This document shows positions 25,255 to 34,278 of a stretch of DNA of 64,000 nt, one piece after another. A model generated the notes under the pieces. That model saw nothing but the letters and a program-made list of their open reading frames with translations. It had not been told where the DNA came from and did not search any database. Position 1 is the stretch's first letter, and each line of letters opens with the position of its first letter. The translations under genes and the position numbers were made by a program. This DNA is from Rubrivivax gelatinosus (GTDB taxonomy: Bacteria > Pseudomonadota > Gammaproteobacteria > Burkholderiales > Burkholderiaceae_C): contig NZ_SLXD01000008.1 of the NCBI RefSeq assembly GCF_004340905.1, forward strand, positions 181,288 through 245,287, written 5' to 3'.

Positions 25255-25841
25255 CGGGGTTTGGCGAGCAGCCATTCGAGGTGGGTGCGGATCGTCGGCC
25301 ATTCGGCCGCCGTGATGCTGTAGACCGCGGTGTCGCGCAGCGAACCGTCGGCGCTCCGCTGGTGGGCGCGCAGGATGCCGTCGAGCTGGGCGCCCAGGCG
25401 CTCGATCGCGCGCCGGCTCTGCGTGTTCAGGCGGTGGGTGCGGAACTCGACGGCGATGCAGTCCAGGCGCTCGAAGGCGTGCGTGAGCAGCATCTTCTTG
25501 CACTCGGTGTTGAGCCCGGTGCGCTGCGCCGAGCGCGCGGTCCAGGTGCTGCCGATCTCGACGCGGCGGTTCAAGGCGTCGATGTTCATGTAGCTCGTCA
25601 TGCCGACGGCGCGGCCGGTGGCGTCGAAGACGGCGAAGGGCAGCATTCTGCCGGCGGCCTGCAGCCCCAGGCGGCGCCCGATCTCGGCGCCCATGCGCTC
25701 GGGCGCGGGCACGGCGGTGTACCAGAGCTTCCAGAGCTCGCCGTCGCGGGCGGCGTCGGCCAGGGCCGGGGCGTGTTCGGGCTGCAGCGGGACGAGCGCG
25801 GCGAGCCGGCCGCGCAGCGTGACGGGTTCGGGCCAGCTCAT
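25251..25841 (-). CDS. GNAT acetyltransferase, RimJ/RimL type
   Basis: A 196-residue GNAT protein with 'LRGRLAALVPLQPEHAPAL' at the start, 'VEIGSTWTARSAQRTGLNTECK' as the acetyl-CoA loop and 'NTQSRRAIERLGAQLDGILR' as the closing helix, matching RimJ/RimL-like enzymes. It begins 13 bases after the moxR stop and its own stop overlaps the S9 peptidase start. Its presence between a MoxR ATPase and a peptidase is odd; whether it acts on protein N-termini or a small molecule is open. Confidence 0.82.
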   Translation of the reverse strand: MSWPEPVTLRGRLAALVPLQPEHAPALADAARDGELWKLWYTAVPAPERMGAEIGRRLGLQAAGRMLPFAVFDATGRAVGMTSYMNIDALNRRVEIGSTWTARSAQRTGLNTECKKMLLTHAFERLDCIAVEFRTHRLNTQSRRAIERLGAQLDGILRAHQRSADGSLRDTAVYSITAAEWPTIRTHLEWLLAKPR

Positions 25842-25854
25842 CCGGGCGTCGGGC

Positions 25855-26709
<855 letters not shown>

Positions 26710-26742
26710 CGTGTCCGCGAGGGAATTGGAGGGGGGCGGGCC

Positions 26743-26763
26743 AGTATACGCGGCGCCTATACT
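26743..26763. promoter_or_regulatory. back-to-back TATACT -10 boxes for moxR and the cytochrome c gene
   Basis: TATACT occurs on the minus strand at 26748-26743 (towards moxR) and on the plus strand at 26758-26763 (towards the cytochrome c gene). Both match the sigma-70 -10 consensus in five of six bases; matching -35 boxes are poor, so activators may be needed. Confidence 0.45.
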
Positions 26764-26782
26764 GCGCCATCGCATCAAGAGG

Positions 26783-26798
26783 CTTGATCATGATCAAG
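26783..26798. promoter_or_regulatory. perfect 16-bp palindrome over the cytochrome c start codon (Fnr-type consensus)
   Basis: CTTGATCATGATCAAG is fully palindromic and its core matches the Fnr/Anr consensus TTGAT-N4-ATCAA. The ATG start codon sits at its centre (26790-26792). Just upstream, ATCAAG-AGG-CTTGAT (26774-26788) can form a competing hairpin that puts AGG of the ribosome site in its loop. Confidence 0.5.
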
Positions 26799-27428
26799 GC
26801 TGCGATCGTGCTGCTGGTGCTCGCCGGCATGGCGTCTGCGGTGCGGGCGCAGGACGCGTCGGCCGGCCGGTCCAAGGCCGCGATGTGCATGGGCTGCCAC
26901 AACATCCCGGGCTATCAGGCCAGCTTCCCGCTGGTGCACAAGGTGCCCAAGATCGGTGGCCAGAATGCCGACTACCTCGTCGCCGCGCTCGTGGCCTACC
27001 GCAAGGGCGAGCGCAAGCACCCGACGATGCGGGCGGCGGCGGCTTCGCTGTCGGACCGGGACATCGCCGACCTCGCGGCCTTCTATGCCGGCTCGGCACC
27101 GGCCGCGCCGGCAGCGGCCACCGCTGCGGCGGCGCCGGCGGCGGTGGCGCCGCTGCTCGAGCGCGGCGCCTGCGCCTCCTGCCACGGCGCCGACTTCAAC
27201 CGCCCGATCGCACCCGCCTATCCGAAGATCGCCGGCCAGCATGGTGACTACCTGCTCGCGGCGCTGCGCGCCTACGGCAGCACGAACCATCGTCAGATCG
27301 GGCGCAGCAATCCGATCATGAGCGCGCAGGTCCAGCCCTTCTCCGCCGCCGAACTGCGCGCCATCGCCGGCTACGTGGCGTCGCTGCCTGGCGACGTGCG
27401 GACCGTGCCCGAATCGCGCTTCCGTTGA
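26790..27428 (+). CDS. diheme cytochrome c, c4-like
   Basis: A 212-residue periplasmic protein: Sec signal ('MIKAAIVLLVLAGMASAVRAQ'), then two cytochrome c domains with heme motifs CMGCH (about 33-37) and CASCH (about 127-131), joined by an Ala/Pro-rich linker. Each domain has a later Met candidate for axial ligation ('HPTMRAAA', 'NPIMSAQV'). This is the layout of cytochrome c4, an electron carrier to terminal oxidases. The ATG at 26790 has AGAGG seven bases upstream; a TTG at 26784 would add two residues. The start codon lies inside a perfect Fnr-like palindrome. It is monocistronic as far as can be seen. Confidence 0.88.
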   Translation: MIKAAIVLLVLAGMASAVRAQDASAGRSKAAMCMGCHNIPGYQASFPLVHKVPKIGGQNADYLVAALVAYRKGERKHPTMRAAAASLSDRDIADLAAFYAGSAPAAPAAATAAAAPAAVAPLLERGACASCHGADFNRPIAPAYPKIAGQHGDYLLAALRAYGSTNHRQIGRSNPIMSAQVQPFSAAELRAIAGYVASLPGDVRTVPESRFR

Positions 27429-27544
27429 TTTGCGCGGCGCTCCCGGCCCTGATCCGGGTGATGCAGGGTGAGTTCTGACGCATCATGCGGGCGTCCGATG
27501 CCGGCCCTCCGCGGCGGCCGTCCGCACGTCCGCTCCCCGCGTCC

Positions 27545-28789
27545 ATGCTGAAGAAGATTCCGGTCACCGAGCTCCGCCTGGGAATGCACCTCCACGCCTT
27601 CGAGGGCTCGTGGATGGACCACCCCTTCTGGCGCACCCGCTTCGTCATCGAAGACCCGAAGATGCTGGCCCAGGTGCAGGGCAGCGGCGTGCGCGAGTGC
27701 TGGATCGACATCTCGCTGGGCCTGGACGTCGAGGCGCACGATGCCGGCGTGCGCCCGCGGGTGGCCCCGACCCCGGCCGCGCCCCCCGCGCCGGCCCTGG
27801 CGCCCGCCGCGGCGCCGCCGCGGCCCGCCTCCACCACGATGGCCGAGGAACTGCAGGCGGCTGCCACGGTCTGCAAACGCGGTCGCGAGGCCGTGGTCTC
27901 GATGTTCAGCGACGCCCGCCTGGGCCGCGCGATCGACGGCGAGGCCTGCATGCCGCTGGTCGAGCAGGTCACCGAATCGGTGTTCCGCAACCCGGGCGCG
28001 CTGGTCAGCCTGGCACGGCTGAAGACCCACGACGACTACACCTACATGCACTCGGTGGCGGTGTGCGCGCTGATGGTGGCGCTCGGGCGCCAGCTCGGTG
28101 CCACCGACGCCGAGTGCCGCCGCCTGGGCCTGGCCGGCCTGCTGCACGACATCGGCAAGGCGCTGATGCCTTCCGAGGTGCTGAACAAACCCGGCAAGCT
28201 CACCGACCAGGAGTTCGACGTCATGCGCTCGCACCCCGAGCGCGGCCACGGCCTGCTGCAGGAGGCGCGTGGCGCCGGCGAGGACGCGCTCGAGGTCTGC
28301 CTGCACCACCACGAACGCGTGGACGGCACCGGCTACCCGCACAGGTGCTCGGGCGAGGCGCTCACCCGGCTCGCGCGCATGGGCGCGGTCTGCGACGTCT
28401 ACGACGCCGTGACCTCCAACCGCCCGTACAAGTCGGGCTGGGATCCGGCCGAGTCGATCGCGCGCATGGCCTCGTGGAAGGGGCACTTCGACGACACCAT
28501 CCTCGCCGCCTTCGTGCGCAGTGTCGGCATCTATCCGACCGGTTCGCTGGTGCGCATGGAGTCGGGCCGCATCGGCATCGTCGTCGAGCAGAACCCGGGC
28601 AGACCGGCCGCGCCGGTGGTGAACCTGTTCTATTCGACCCGCTCGTCGATGCCGATCCCGCCGCAGCGGCTGGACCTGAACCAGGCGGCCAACGACCGCA
28701 TCGTCGGCCGCGAGCCGGCGCAGAACTGGGCCGGGCGCCCGCTCGACGAGCTGTGGCTGCCACCCGAGGTGACGCGCGCCCGCCGTTGA
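27545..28789 (+). CDS. HD-GYP domain protein with N-terminal DUF3391 (c-di-GMP phosphodiesterase family)
   Basis: A 414-residue cytoplasmic protein. It opens with the DUF3391 signature 'LKKIPVTELRLGMHLH', then an Ala/Pro linker (about 75-100), and an HD-GYP domain (about 150-350) with 'LLHDIGK' and 'HHERVDGTGYP', so the metal and substrate residues of c-di-GMP phosphodiesterases are kept. It probably lowers c-di-GMP and so affects motility or attachment, in line with the chemotaxis genes further on. ATG 27545 is chosen because DUF3391 proteins begin there; an in-frame ATG at 27485 would add 20 unrelated residues. No clear ribosome site precedes either. Confidence 0.88.
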   Translation: MLKKIPVTELRLGMHLHAFEGSWMDHPFWRTRFVIEDPKMLAQVQGSGVRECWIDISLGLDVEAHDAGVRPRVAPTPAAPPAPALAPAAAPPRPASTTMAEELQAAATVCKRGREAVVSMFSDARLGRAIDGEACMPLVEQVTESVFRNPGALVSLARLKTHDDYTYMHSVAVCALMVALGRQLGATDAECRRLGLAGLLHDIGKALMPSEVLNKPGKLTDQEFDVMRSHPERGHGLLQEARGAGEDALEVCLHHHERVDGTGYPHRCSGEALTRLARMGAVCDVYDAVTSNRPYKSGWDPAESIARMASWKGHFDDTILAAFVRSVGIYPTGSLVRMESGRIGIVVEQNPGRPAAPVVNLFYSTRSSMPIPPQRLDLNQAANDRIVGREPAQNWAGRPLDELWLPPEVTRARR

Positions 28790-28874
28790 CCCCGCGCGCC
28801 GGCGGTCACGGTGCGCCCCGCGCTGCCGCTCGCGTTACCCTTCGGGGCGACACCACCTCCACGAGGATCGCCCC

Positions 28875-29066
28875 ATGATCGAACTGACCCTGCCGACGAT
28901 GACTTGCGGCCACTGCGTGAAGACCGTCACCGAGACGGTGCAGCGCGTCGATGCCGCGGCCCGCGTGAGCATCGACCTGCCGACGCACGCCGTGCGCATC
29001 GACTCCGCCCAGCCTGCCGAGACCTTCACCGCCGCGCTGGCCGAAGAAGGTTTCGAGGCCGCCTGA
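28875..29066 (+). CDS. small heavy-metal-associated (HMA) protein, CopZ-like
   Basis: A 63-residue single HMA domain with 'MTCGHC' (residues 9-14), the metal-binding MxCxxC pattern of copper chaperones and mercury-binding domains. It would carry Cu(I) in the cytoplasm. Size equals CopZ/Atx1 proteins. A GAGGATC ribosome site sits seven to ten bases before the ATG. No copper ATPase or metal regulator lies next to it, so its client is unknown; another possible copper protein, the Csp-like one, lies 23 kb away. Confidence 0.85.
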   Translation: MIELTLPTMTCGHCVKTVTETVQRVDAAARVSIDLPTHAVRIDSAQPAETFTAALAEEGFEAA

Positions 29067-29130
29067 GCCCCTCGGGCGCGCACGGCGCGCGCCCCCTGCG
29101 ACCGCTTTGCCACCCATTCCGGGAGAGACG

Positions 29131-30705
29131 ATGAGATCGTGGATCACGTGTGCGCTGCTCGCCGCCGGCCTGGCCGCCGGCAGCGCCGGCGCCCAGACGC
29201 TGCGCTGGGCCAGCCAGGGCGACCTGCAGACCCTGGACCCGCACTCGCAGAACGAGATGCTGACCAACTCGATGAACGGCCAGGTCTACGAAGGCCTGGT
29301 CGGGCGCGACCGCCAGCTCGGCCTGGTGCCGGCGCTGGCCACCGAGTGGAAGCAGACCGGCCCGCTGACCTGGCGCTTCAAGCTGCGGCCGAACGTGAAG
29401 TTTCACGACGGCTCGCCGTTCAGCGCCGAGGACGTCGTGTTCTCGATGAACCGCGCCCGGGAGCTGACCTCGCAGATCAGCGTCTACGCCAACGCGGTGG
29501 GCACGCCGGTGGCGATCGACCCGCTGACGGTCGAGTTCCGGCTGCAGCAGGTCAACCCGATCTTCCTGCAGCACATCGCCGCGCCGCTGTGGATCATGAG
29601 CAAGTCGTGGTCCGAGAAGAACAAGGTCACCCGGCCGCTGGACTTCAAGAACAAGGAGGAGAGCTACGCCTCCTTCAACGCCAACGGCACGGGCCCGTTC
29701 ATGGTCGCGAGCCGGGCGCCGGGCATCAAGACGGTCTACAAGCGCAACCCGGCGTGGTGGGGGCGCTTCGAGGGCAACGTGCAGCAGGTGGTCTACACGC
29801 CGATCGCCAACGACGCGACACGGCTGGCGGCGCTGGTCTCCGGCGAGATCGACTTCGTGCTCGACCCGGCGCCGCGCGACGTGCCGCGGCTGCGCTCGAC
29901 CGCGGGCGTGAAGATCGTCGACGGTCCGGAGAACCGGGTGCTGTTCATCGGCATGGACCAGTCGCGCGACGAGCTGCTTTACGGCAGCGTCAAGGGCAGG
30001 AACCCGTTCAAGGACGTTCGTGTGCGCCGGGCGCTCTACCACGCAGTCGACATCGAGACGATGAAGACCAAGCTGATGAACGGCCAGAGCGTGCCCACCG
30101 GCGGCATCACGCCGTCGCCGCTGGGCGCCTACGACGACCCGGCGATCGAGACCCGGCTGCCCTTCGACCTGGCCCGCGCACGCGCGCTGCTGGCCGAGGC
30201 CGGCTACCCGCAGGGCTTCGAGGTCACGCTGGACTGCCCGAACAACCGCTACGTCAACGACGAGGAGATCTGCCTGGCGCTGGCGCAGATGTGGGCCAAG
30301 ATCGGCGTCAAGCTGCGGGTCAACGCGATGCCGCGTGCGGTCTACTTCCCCAAGCTGGAGAAGTTCGACACCAGCCTGTACATGCTCGGTTGGGGCGGGG
30401 CGATCACCGACGCCGAGGTCACGATCACGCCGGTGCTGCGCTCGCCCGGCGAGAAGGGCGTCGGCGCCTTCAACTACGGCCGGGTGAAGAACGACAGGTT
30501 CGAGGAACTCGCCAAGGCCTCCAGCTCGGAAGCCGACCCGAAGAAGCGCGAGGACCTGGTCAAGGGCGCGCTGCGCGAGTACACGCAGCAGGCGCACCTG
30601 ATCCCGCTGCACCGCCAGGTGATCCCCTGGGCCGCGCGCAGCAACGTCGAGGTCGTGCATCGCGCCGACAACTGGTTCGAGTACTCCTGGGTGACGGTCA
30701 AGTGA
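29131..30705 (+). CDS. ABC transporter substrate-binding protein, peptide/nickel (DppA-like) family
   Basis: A 524-residue periplasmic binding protein: signal peptide ('MRSWITCALLAAGLAAGSAGA') followed by the cluster-C solute-binding fold with 'LDPHSQNEMLTNSMNGQVYEGL', 'LRPNVKFHDGSPFSAEDVVFSMNRA' and 'VRRALYHAVDIETM'. These bind oligopeptides or other amines and hand them to an ABC permease. No permease or ATPase gene is adjacent, so this is an orphan that must share a transporter encoded elsewhere. A GGGAGAG ribosome site precedes ATG 29131. Downstream lies repeat copy B. Confidence 0.85.
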   Translation: MRSWITCALLAAGLAAGSAGAQTLRWASQGDLQTLDPHSQNEMLTNSMNGQVYEGLVGRDRQLGLVPALATEWKQTGPLTWRFKLRPNVKFHDGSPFSAEDVVFSMNRARELTSQISVYANAVGTPVAIDPLTVEFRLQQVNPIFLQHIAAPLWIMSKSWSEKNKVTRPLDFKNKEESYASFNANGTGPFMVASRAPGIKTVYKRNPAWWGRFEGNVQQVVYTPIANDATRLAALVSGEIDFVLDPAPRDVPRLRSTAGVKIVDGPENRVLFIGMDQSRDELLYGSVKGRNPFKDVRVRRALYHAVDIETMKTKLMNGQSVPTGGITPSPLGAYDDPAIETRLPFDLARARALLAEAGYPQGFEVTLDCPNNRYVNDEEICLALAQMWAKIGVKLRVNAMPRAVYFPKLEKFDTSLYMLGWGGAITDAEVTITPVLRSPGEKGVGAFNYGRVKNDRFEELAKASSSEADPKKREDLVKGALREYTQQAHLIPLHRQVIPWAARSNVEVVHRADNWFEYSWVTVK

Positions 30706-30734
30706 CCCACCCCCGAAGCGCCTTCGGCGCACCT

Positions 30735-30827
30735 TGCCGGCCGCGCCGGGCCAGTGGCCCGGCTCTTCGGCTGGCACGCACGGTTCACTGAACCGTTCGT
30801 GTCCCGCCTCAGCCCCCTCGAGGGGGC
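30735..30827. repeat. three-hairpin intergenic repeat, copy B (between convergent genes)
   Basis: Same layout as copy A: GCCGGGCC/GGCCCGGC (30745-30763, identical), a 12-bp stem with 3-nt loop and the same single A/C mismatch (30775-30801) but a largely different base sequence, then the perfect palindrome GCCCCCTCGAGGGGGC (30812-30827). A further small hairpin GCGCC-TTC-GGCGC precedes it at 30718-30730. It lies between the stops of two convergent genes and may act as terminator. The rest of the 30706-30915 gap holds nothing else I recognise. Confidence 0.75.
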
Positions 30828-30915
30828 GCCGCCAGTGGCCCGACAAAGCCGGTCCACGGCGGCCGCTTGGTGGGCCGAGGGTGCTGATCGAGGCGCTGGG
30901 GCCCGCGCGGCCGCC

Positions 30916-31347
30916 TCAGGTGGTCGCGCGGCGGCGCACGGCCTCGAGGTAGGCCTGGCCGTCGGGCGGCAGGCCGCTTCGCTGCGAGGTCCAGAGCATC
31001 TCGCCCAGGCAGTCCATCACCTCGTGATGCGCGGCGTGCAGCGAGTTGCGCCGCGCAGCCAGCAGTGAGACAGCCTGGCGGATGCCGGTCGGCTGGTCGA
31101 TGCTGCACTGCTCCTCGATCGACAGGTGCATCGCCAGGTGCAGGAAGGGGTTGGTGCGCCCGGCGGCGATGGCGTAGTCGGCCGCCAGGGCAGCCGCCAC
31201 GTCGGCGAGTTCGGCGTGATACTCGGGGTGCTCGGCGATCCAGCGTGTCGCGATCGCCTCCATCGGATCGACCGGAGCGCCTTCGCGGTATTTCGCATAA
31301 GCGCCGCAGAAGAAGCGCCTGACGTCGGCCTGGTTCGGTTGGAACAT
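30916..31347 (-). CDS. DUF1841 family protein
   Basis: A 143-residue soluble protein that matches the DUF1841 pattern from end to end: 'MFQPNQADVRRFFC', 'EAIATRWIAEHPEYH', 'NPFLHLAMHLSIEEQ.SIDQP.GI' and 'VMDCLGEMLWTSQR'. The family is found mainly in beta- and gammaproteobacteria and has no known function. Several conserved His and Glu residues could bind metal, but that is speculation. The start at 31347 fits the family; a longer frame upstream is not conserved. It is divergent from the rutE-like gene with 46 bases between starts. Confidence 0.85.
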   Translation of the reverse strand: MFQPNQADVRRFFCGAYAKYREGAPVDPMEAIATRWIAEHPEYHAELADVAAALAADYAIAAGRTNPFLHLAMHLSIEEQCSIDQPTGIRQAVSLLAARRNSLHAAHHEVMDCLGEMLWTSQRSGLPPDGQAYLEAVRRRATT

Positions 31348-31393
31348 CGTCGCATTGTCGCCGGGCGTCCATGTCCCGGCTTCCGATACGTCG

Positions 31394-31969
31394 ATGAACA
31401 CCACCACAGAACAACTCTTCACCGAGGCGCGTACCCAGAACGGCTACCGCCCGGAGCCCGTGGCCGACGCCACGCTCGAACAGCTCTACGACCTGCTGAA
31501 GTGGGGCCCGACCGCCGCCAACGGCTGCCCCGCGCGTTTCGTCTTCGTGCGCACGCCCGAGGCGCGTGAGCGCCTGGCCGAGATCGTCAGCCCCGGCAAC
31601 CGCCAGAAGGTGCTGCAGGCGCCGGTGACGGCCATCATCGGCATGGACCTGGCCTTCCACGACAAGCTGCCGCAGCTGTTCCCGCACGCCGACGCACGCG
31701 CCTGGTTCGCCGGCAACGACTGGCTGATCGCCGAGACCGCGCTGCGCAACTCCTCGCTGCAGGGCGCCTACCTGATCCTCGCGGCGCGTGCGCTGGGCCT
31801 GGACTGCGGGCCGATGAGCGGCTTCGACGTCGCCCGCGCCGACGCCGAGTACTGGGCCGGCACGGCGGTACGCACCAACTTCATCTGCACGCTGGGCCAC
31901 GGTGACCCGACGAAGGTCCACCCGCGGCTGCCGCGGCTCGCCTTCGACGAGGCCTGCCGCCTGGTCTGA
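31394..31969 (+). CDS. rutE: RutE-like malonic semialdehyde reductase / nitroreductase-family protein
   Basis: A 191-residue FMN-dependent nitroreductase-fold protein. It follows E. coli RutE closely: 'LFTEARTQNGY', 'KWGPTAANGCPARFVFV', 'LFPHADARAWF', 'ALRNSSLQGAYLILAARALGLDCGPMSGFD' and 'RLPRLAFDEAC'. RutE reduces malonic semialdehyde to 3-hydroxypropionate in pyrimidine breakdown. No other rut genes are nearby, so here it may serve general detoxification of aldehydes or nitro compounds. Its TGA overlaps the ATG of the TauE-like gene. Confidence 0.82.
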   Translation: MNTTTEQLFTEARTQNGYRPEPVADATLEQLYDLLKWGPTAANGCPARFVFVRTPEARERLAEIVSPGNRQKVLQAPVTAIIGMDLAFHDKLPQLFPHADARAWFAGNDWLIAETALRNSSLQGAYLILAARALGLDCGPMSGFDVARADAEYWAGTAVRTNFICTLGHGDPTKVHPRLPRLAFDEACRLV

Positions 31970-32739
31970 TGTTCGCCTCGCTGGCCGGGGGCGCGGTGAT
32001 CGCCGACCCCCGGTTCTACGCCGTGGCGATCCCGGCGGTGCTGCTCGTCGGCATCTCCAAGAGCGGGTTCGGCGCCGGTTTCGGCGCCCTGGGCGTGCCG
32101 CTGATGGCGCTGGCGGTGCCGGTGCCGCAGGCCGCGGCGATCATGCTGCCGCTGCTCGTCGTGATGGACGTGCTCGGCCTGGCGGCGCTGGTGCGCCAGT
32201 GCGACCGCACGCTGGTGCGGCTGCTGGTGCCGGCCAGCCTGGTGGGCATCGTCGTCGGCACGCTGCTCTTCGGCTGGCTGTCGGCGGCGGCGGTGTCCGG
32301 CGTCGTCGGCGCGCTGACGCTGGCCTTCCTGGCGATGCGCAAGTTCTTCCCGGCCAAGGCCGACGCGCCGCCGCCGCCGCGCTGGGTGGGGTTCGTCTAC
32401 GGCGTGGTCTCGGGCTTCACCAGCTTCGTCGCCCACGCGGGCGGGCCGCCGATGGGCTTCTACGTGCTGCCGCTGAAGCTGAAGCCGATCGTCTTCACGG
32501 CCACGCTGGCGGTGGTGTTCGCGGTCGTCAACATGGCCAAGTGGGTGCCCTACGCCTGGCTCGGGCTGATCGACATGCGCAACCTCGTGACCTCGGCGGT
32601 GCTGGTGCCTTTCGCGCCGCTGGGGGTCTGGCTGGGGTTGAGGCTGGCCGAGCGCGTCTCGCCGGTGGCGTTCTACCGCCTGTTCGAGCTGGGCATGCTG
32701 CTCACCGGCATCAAGCTGCTCTGGGACGGACTGCGTTGA
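31969..32739 (+). CDS. TauE/SafE-family sulfite/organosulfonate exporter
   Basis: A 256-residue inner-membrane protein with about eight hydrophobic helices arranged as two repeats, each opening with a Gly-rich stretch ('VGISKSGFGAGFGALGVPLMAL', 'VVSGFTSFVAHAGGPPMGFYVLPLKL'); the second is the family signature. TauE/SafE proteins export sulfite, sulfoacetate or related anions. It shares one base with the rutE-like stop (TGATG), so it is co-translated. Substrate cannot be given; coupling to a reductase hints at export of a small acid, which is inference. Confidence 0.85.
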   Translation: MFASLAGGAVIADPRFYAVAIPAVLLVGISKSGFGAGFGALGVPLMALAVPVPQAAAIMLPLLVVMDVLGLAALVRQCDRTLVRLLVPASLVGIVVGTLLFGWLSAAAVSGVVGALTLAFLAMRKFFPAKADAPPPPRWVGFVYGVVSGFTSFVAHAGGPPMGFYVLPLKLKPIVFTATLAVVFAVVNMAKWVPYAWLGLIDMRNLVTSAVLVPFAPLGVWLGLRLAERVSPVAFYRLFELGMLLTGIKLLWDGLR

Positions 32740-32805
32740 CTGGCGAGCCCGGCGCCGGGGCCGCTACCATCGCCCGCGTCTGAAGCGAGCGAAGGAGGAC
32801 TCCGG

Positions 32806-33423
32806 ATGCCGGTCATCGTCATCGCCAACCCCAAGGGCGGCGTCGGCAAGAGCACGCTGGCGACCAACGTCGCCGGCTGCCTGGCCGCGCACGGCGCCGC
32901 GGTGATGCTGGGCGACGCCGACCGGCAGCAGTCCTCGCGCCAGTGGCTGGCACTGCGCCCGGCCTCGCTGCCGGCGATCCGCGGCTGGGACCTCGAGCCC
33001 GGCGACATCGTGCGCCCGCCCAAGGGCACCACGCACGTCGTGCTCGACACGCCCGCGGGACTGCACGGCAAGCGCCTGGACGCGGTGCTGAAGATCGCCG
33101 ACCGCATGCTGATCCCGCTGCAGGCGAGCCTGTTCGACATCCAGGCCACGCACGCCTTCGTGCAGGCGCTGCGCCAGCACAAGCGCGGCGCCGGCCTGGC
33201 GGTCGGACTGGTGGCGATGCGCGTGCGCGAGCACACGCTGGCCCACGAGCAGCTGCAGCAGTACCTGCGCACGCTGCCGGTGCCGGTGCTGGCCTCGCTG
33301 CGCGACACGCAGAACTACGTGCAGCTCGCCGCGCGCGGGCTGACGCTGTGGGACGTGGCGCCCGGCCGTGTCGAACGCGACCTGGCGCAATGGGCGCCGC
33401 TGCTGGAGTGGGTCACGCGCTGA
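32806..33423 (+). CDS. orphan ParA-family ATPase
   Basis: A 205-residue P-loop ATPase with the deviant Walker A 'KGGVGKST' at 10-17, 'GDADRQQSS' (Walker A') and Walker B 'VVLDTPAG'. It is the short type without an N-terminal DNA-binding extension. No parB or parS-like element lies beside it, so it is not a chromosome or plasmid partition locus; short orphan ParA proteins often place protein clusters such as chemoreceptor arrays. GGAGG precedes the ATG by about eight bases. The following two-component genes start 109 bases later. Confidence 0.85.
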   Translation: MPVIVIANPKGGVGKSTLATNVAGCLAAHGAAVMLGDADRQQSSRQWLALRPASLPAIRGWDLEPGDIVRPPKGTTHVVLDTPAGLHGKRLDAVLKIADRMLIPLQASLFDIQATHAFVQALRQHKRGAGLAVGLVAMRVREHTLAHEQLQQYLRTLPVPVLASLRDTQNYVQLAARGLTLWDVAPGRVERDLAQWAPLLEWVTR

Positions 33424-33531
33424 CGCGGCGTCGTTTCGTCGGACGACGTTCCCCAAACAGGGGGTGAACCGGCGCGCGCGACGCGAGCCCAGAATGCCCC
33501 GGTCGCATCCGCGACGGCGTGGGGAGGGACC

Positions 33532-34278
33532 ATGAAAGTCCTGCTGGTCGACGACCATCCGCTCATCCTCTCGGCTCTGCAGGCGGTCATCCGCGGCCTC
33601 GGCGACGACGTCACCGTGCTCGGCGTGGCCAGTGCGGAGTCGGCGCGCGAGGCGCTGCGCCAGGATGCCGGCCATGACCTCGTGCTGCTCGACCTGGCGC
33701 TCGGCGACGCCGACGGCTTCGAGGTGCTGGCCGAGTTCCGCGCCGCCTATCCGGAGCTGCCGGTGGTCGTCGTCTCGGCTTCCGACCGCGCCAGCGACGT
33801 CATCCGCGCGATCGACCTCGGTGCGATGGGCTTCGTGCCCAAGCGGGCGTCGAACAAGGGGCTGTGCGAGGCGCTGCGCATGGTGATGTCGGGCGGGCTG
33901 TACGTGCCGCCCAACATGCTCGGGCTGGAGGCGCGCCCTCCGGCCGATCCCGGCGAGACCGTGCCCAGCGCGCTGCGTCTGGTGCCCGACGCGCCGCTGG
34001 GCGAGCGCGCCCGCCCCGAGCCGCACCAGGAGGCGCCGTCGATGGCGCGCGTGGGCCTCACGCCGCGCCAGGGCGAGGTGCTGGGCCTGCTGCTCAAGGG
34101 CCTGCCCAACAAGCTCATCGCGCGCGAGCTGAACCTCTCGGTGGAGACCGTCAAGGACCACGTCGCCGCGGTGCTGCGCGCGCTCGGCGTCAGCACGCGC
34201 ACGCAGGCGGTGCTCGCGGTCAGCCAGATGATGCAGCGGCAGAACGGCTGGGTGCCGAAGACGCCGCCGCGGCCGTGA
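33532..34278 (+). CDS. LuxR/NarL-type response regulator
   Basis: A 248-residue regulator: an N-terminal receiver (1-120) with Asp7-Asp8, phospho-acceptor Asp54 in 'VLLDLAL' and the conserved Lys in 'VPKRASN', an unusually long Pro/Arg-rich linker of about 40 residues, and a C-terminal LuxR HTH ('LTPRQGEVLGLLLKGLPNKLIARELNLSVETVKDHVAAVLRAL'). GGGAGGGACC precedes the ATG. Its stop overlaps the start of the kinase gene by one base, so the two form a cognate pair. Targets are unknown. Confidence 0.9.
   Translation: MKVLLVDDHPLILSALQAVIRGLGDDVTVLGVASAESAREALRQDAGHDLVLLDLALGDADGFEVLAEFRAAYPELPVVVVSASDRASDVIRAIDLGAMGFVPKRASNKGLCEALRMVMSGGLYVPPNMLGLEARPPADPGETVPSALRLVPDAPLGERARPEPHQEAPSMARVGLTPRQGEVLGLLLKGLPNKLIARELNLSVETVKDHVAAVLRALGVSTRTQAVLAVSQMMQRQNGWVPKTPPRP

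Noticed and set aside
31394-31969. RutE-like gene as part of a pyrimidine-breakdown operon
   Set aside because: No rutA-D, F or G genes are next to it; only a TauE-type exporter is coupled.
32806-33423. ParA as sign of a plasmid or integrated element
   Set aside because: No parB, replication gene, integrase or composition shift is nearby.
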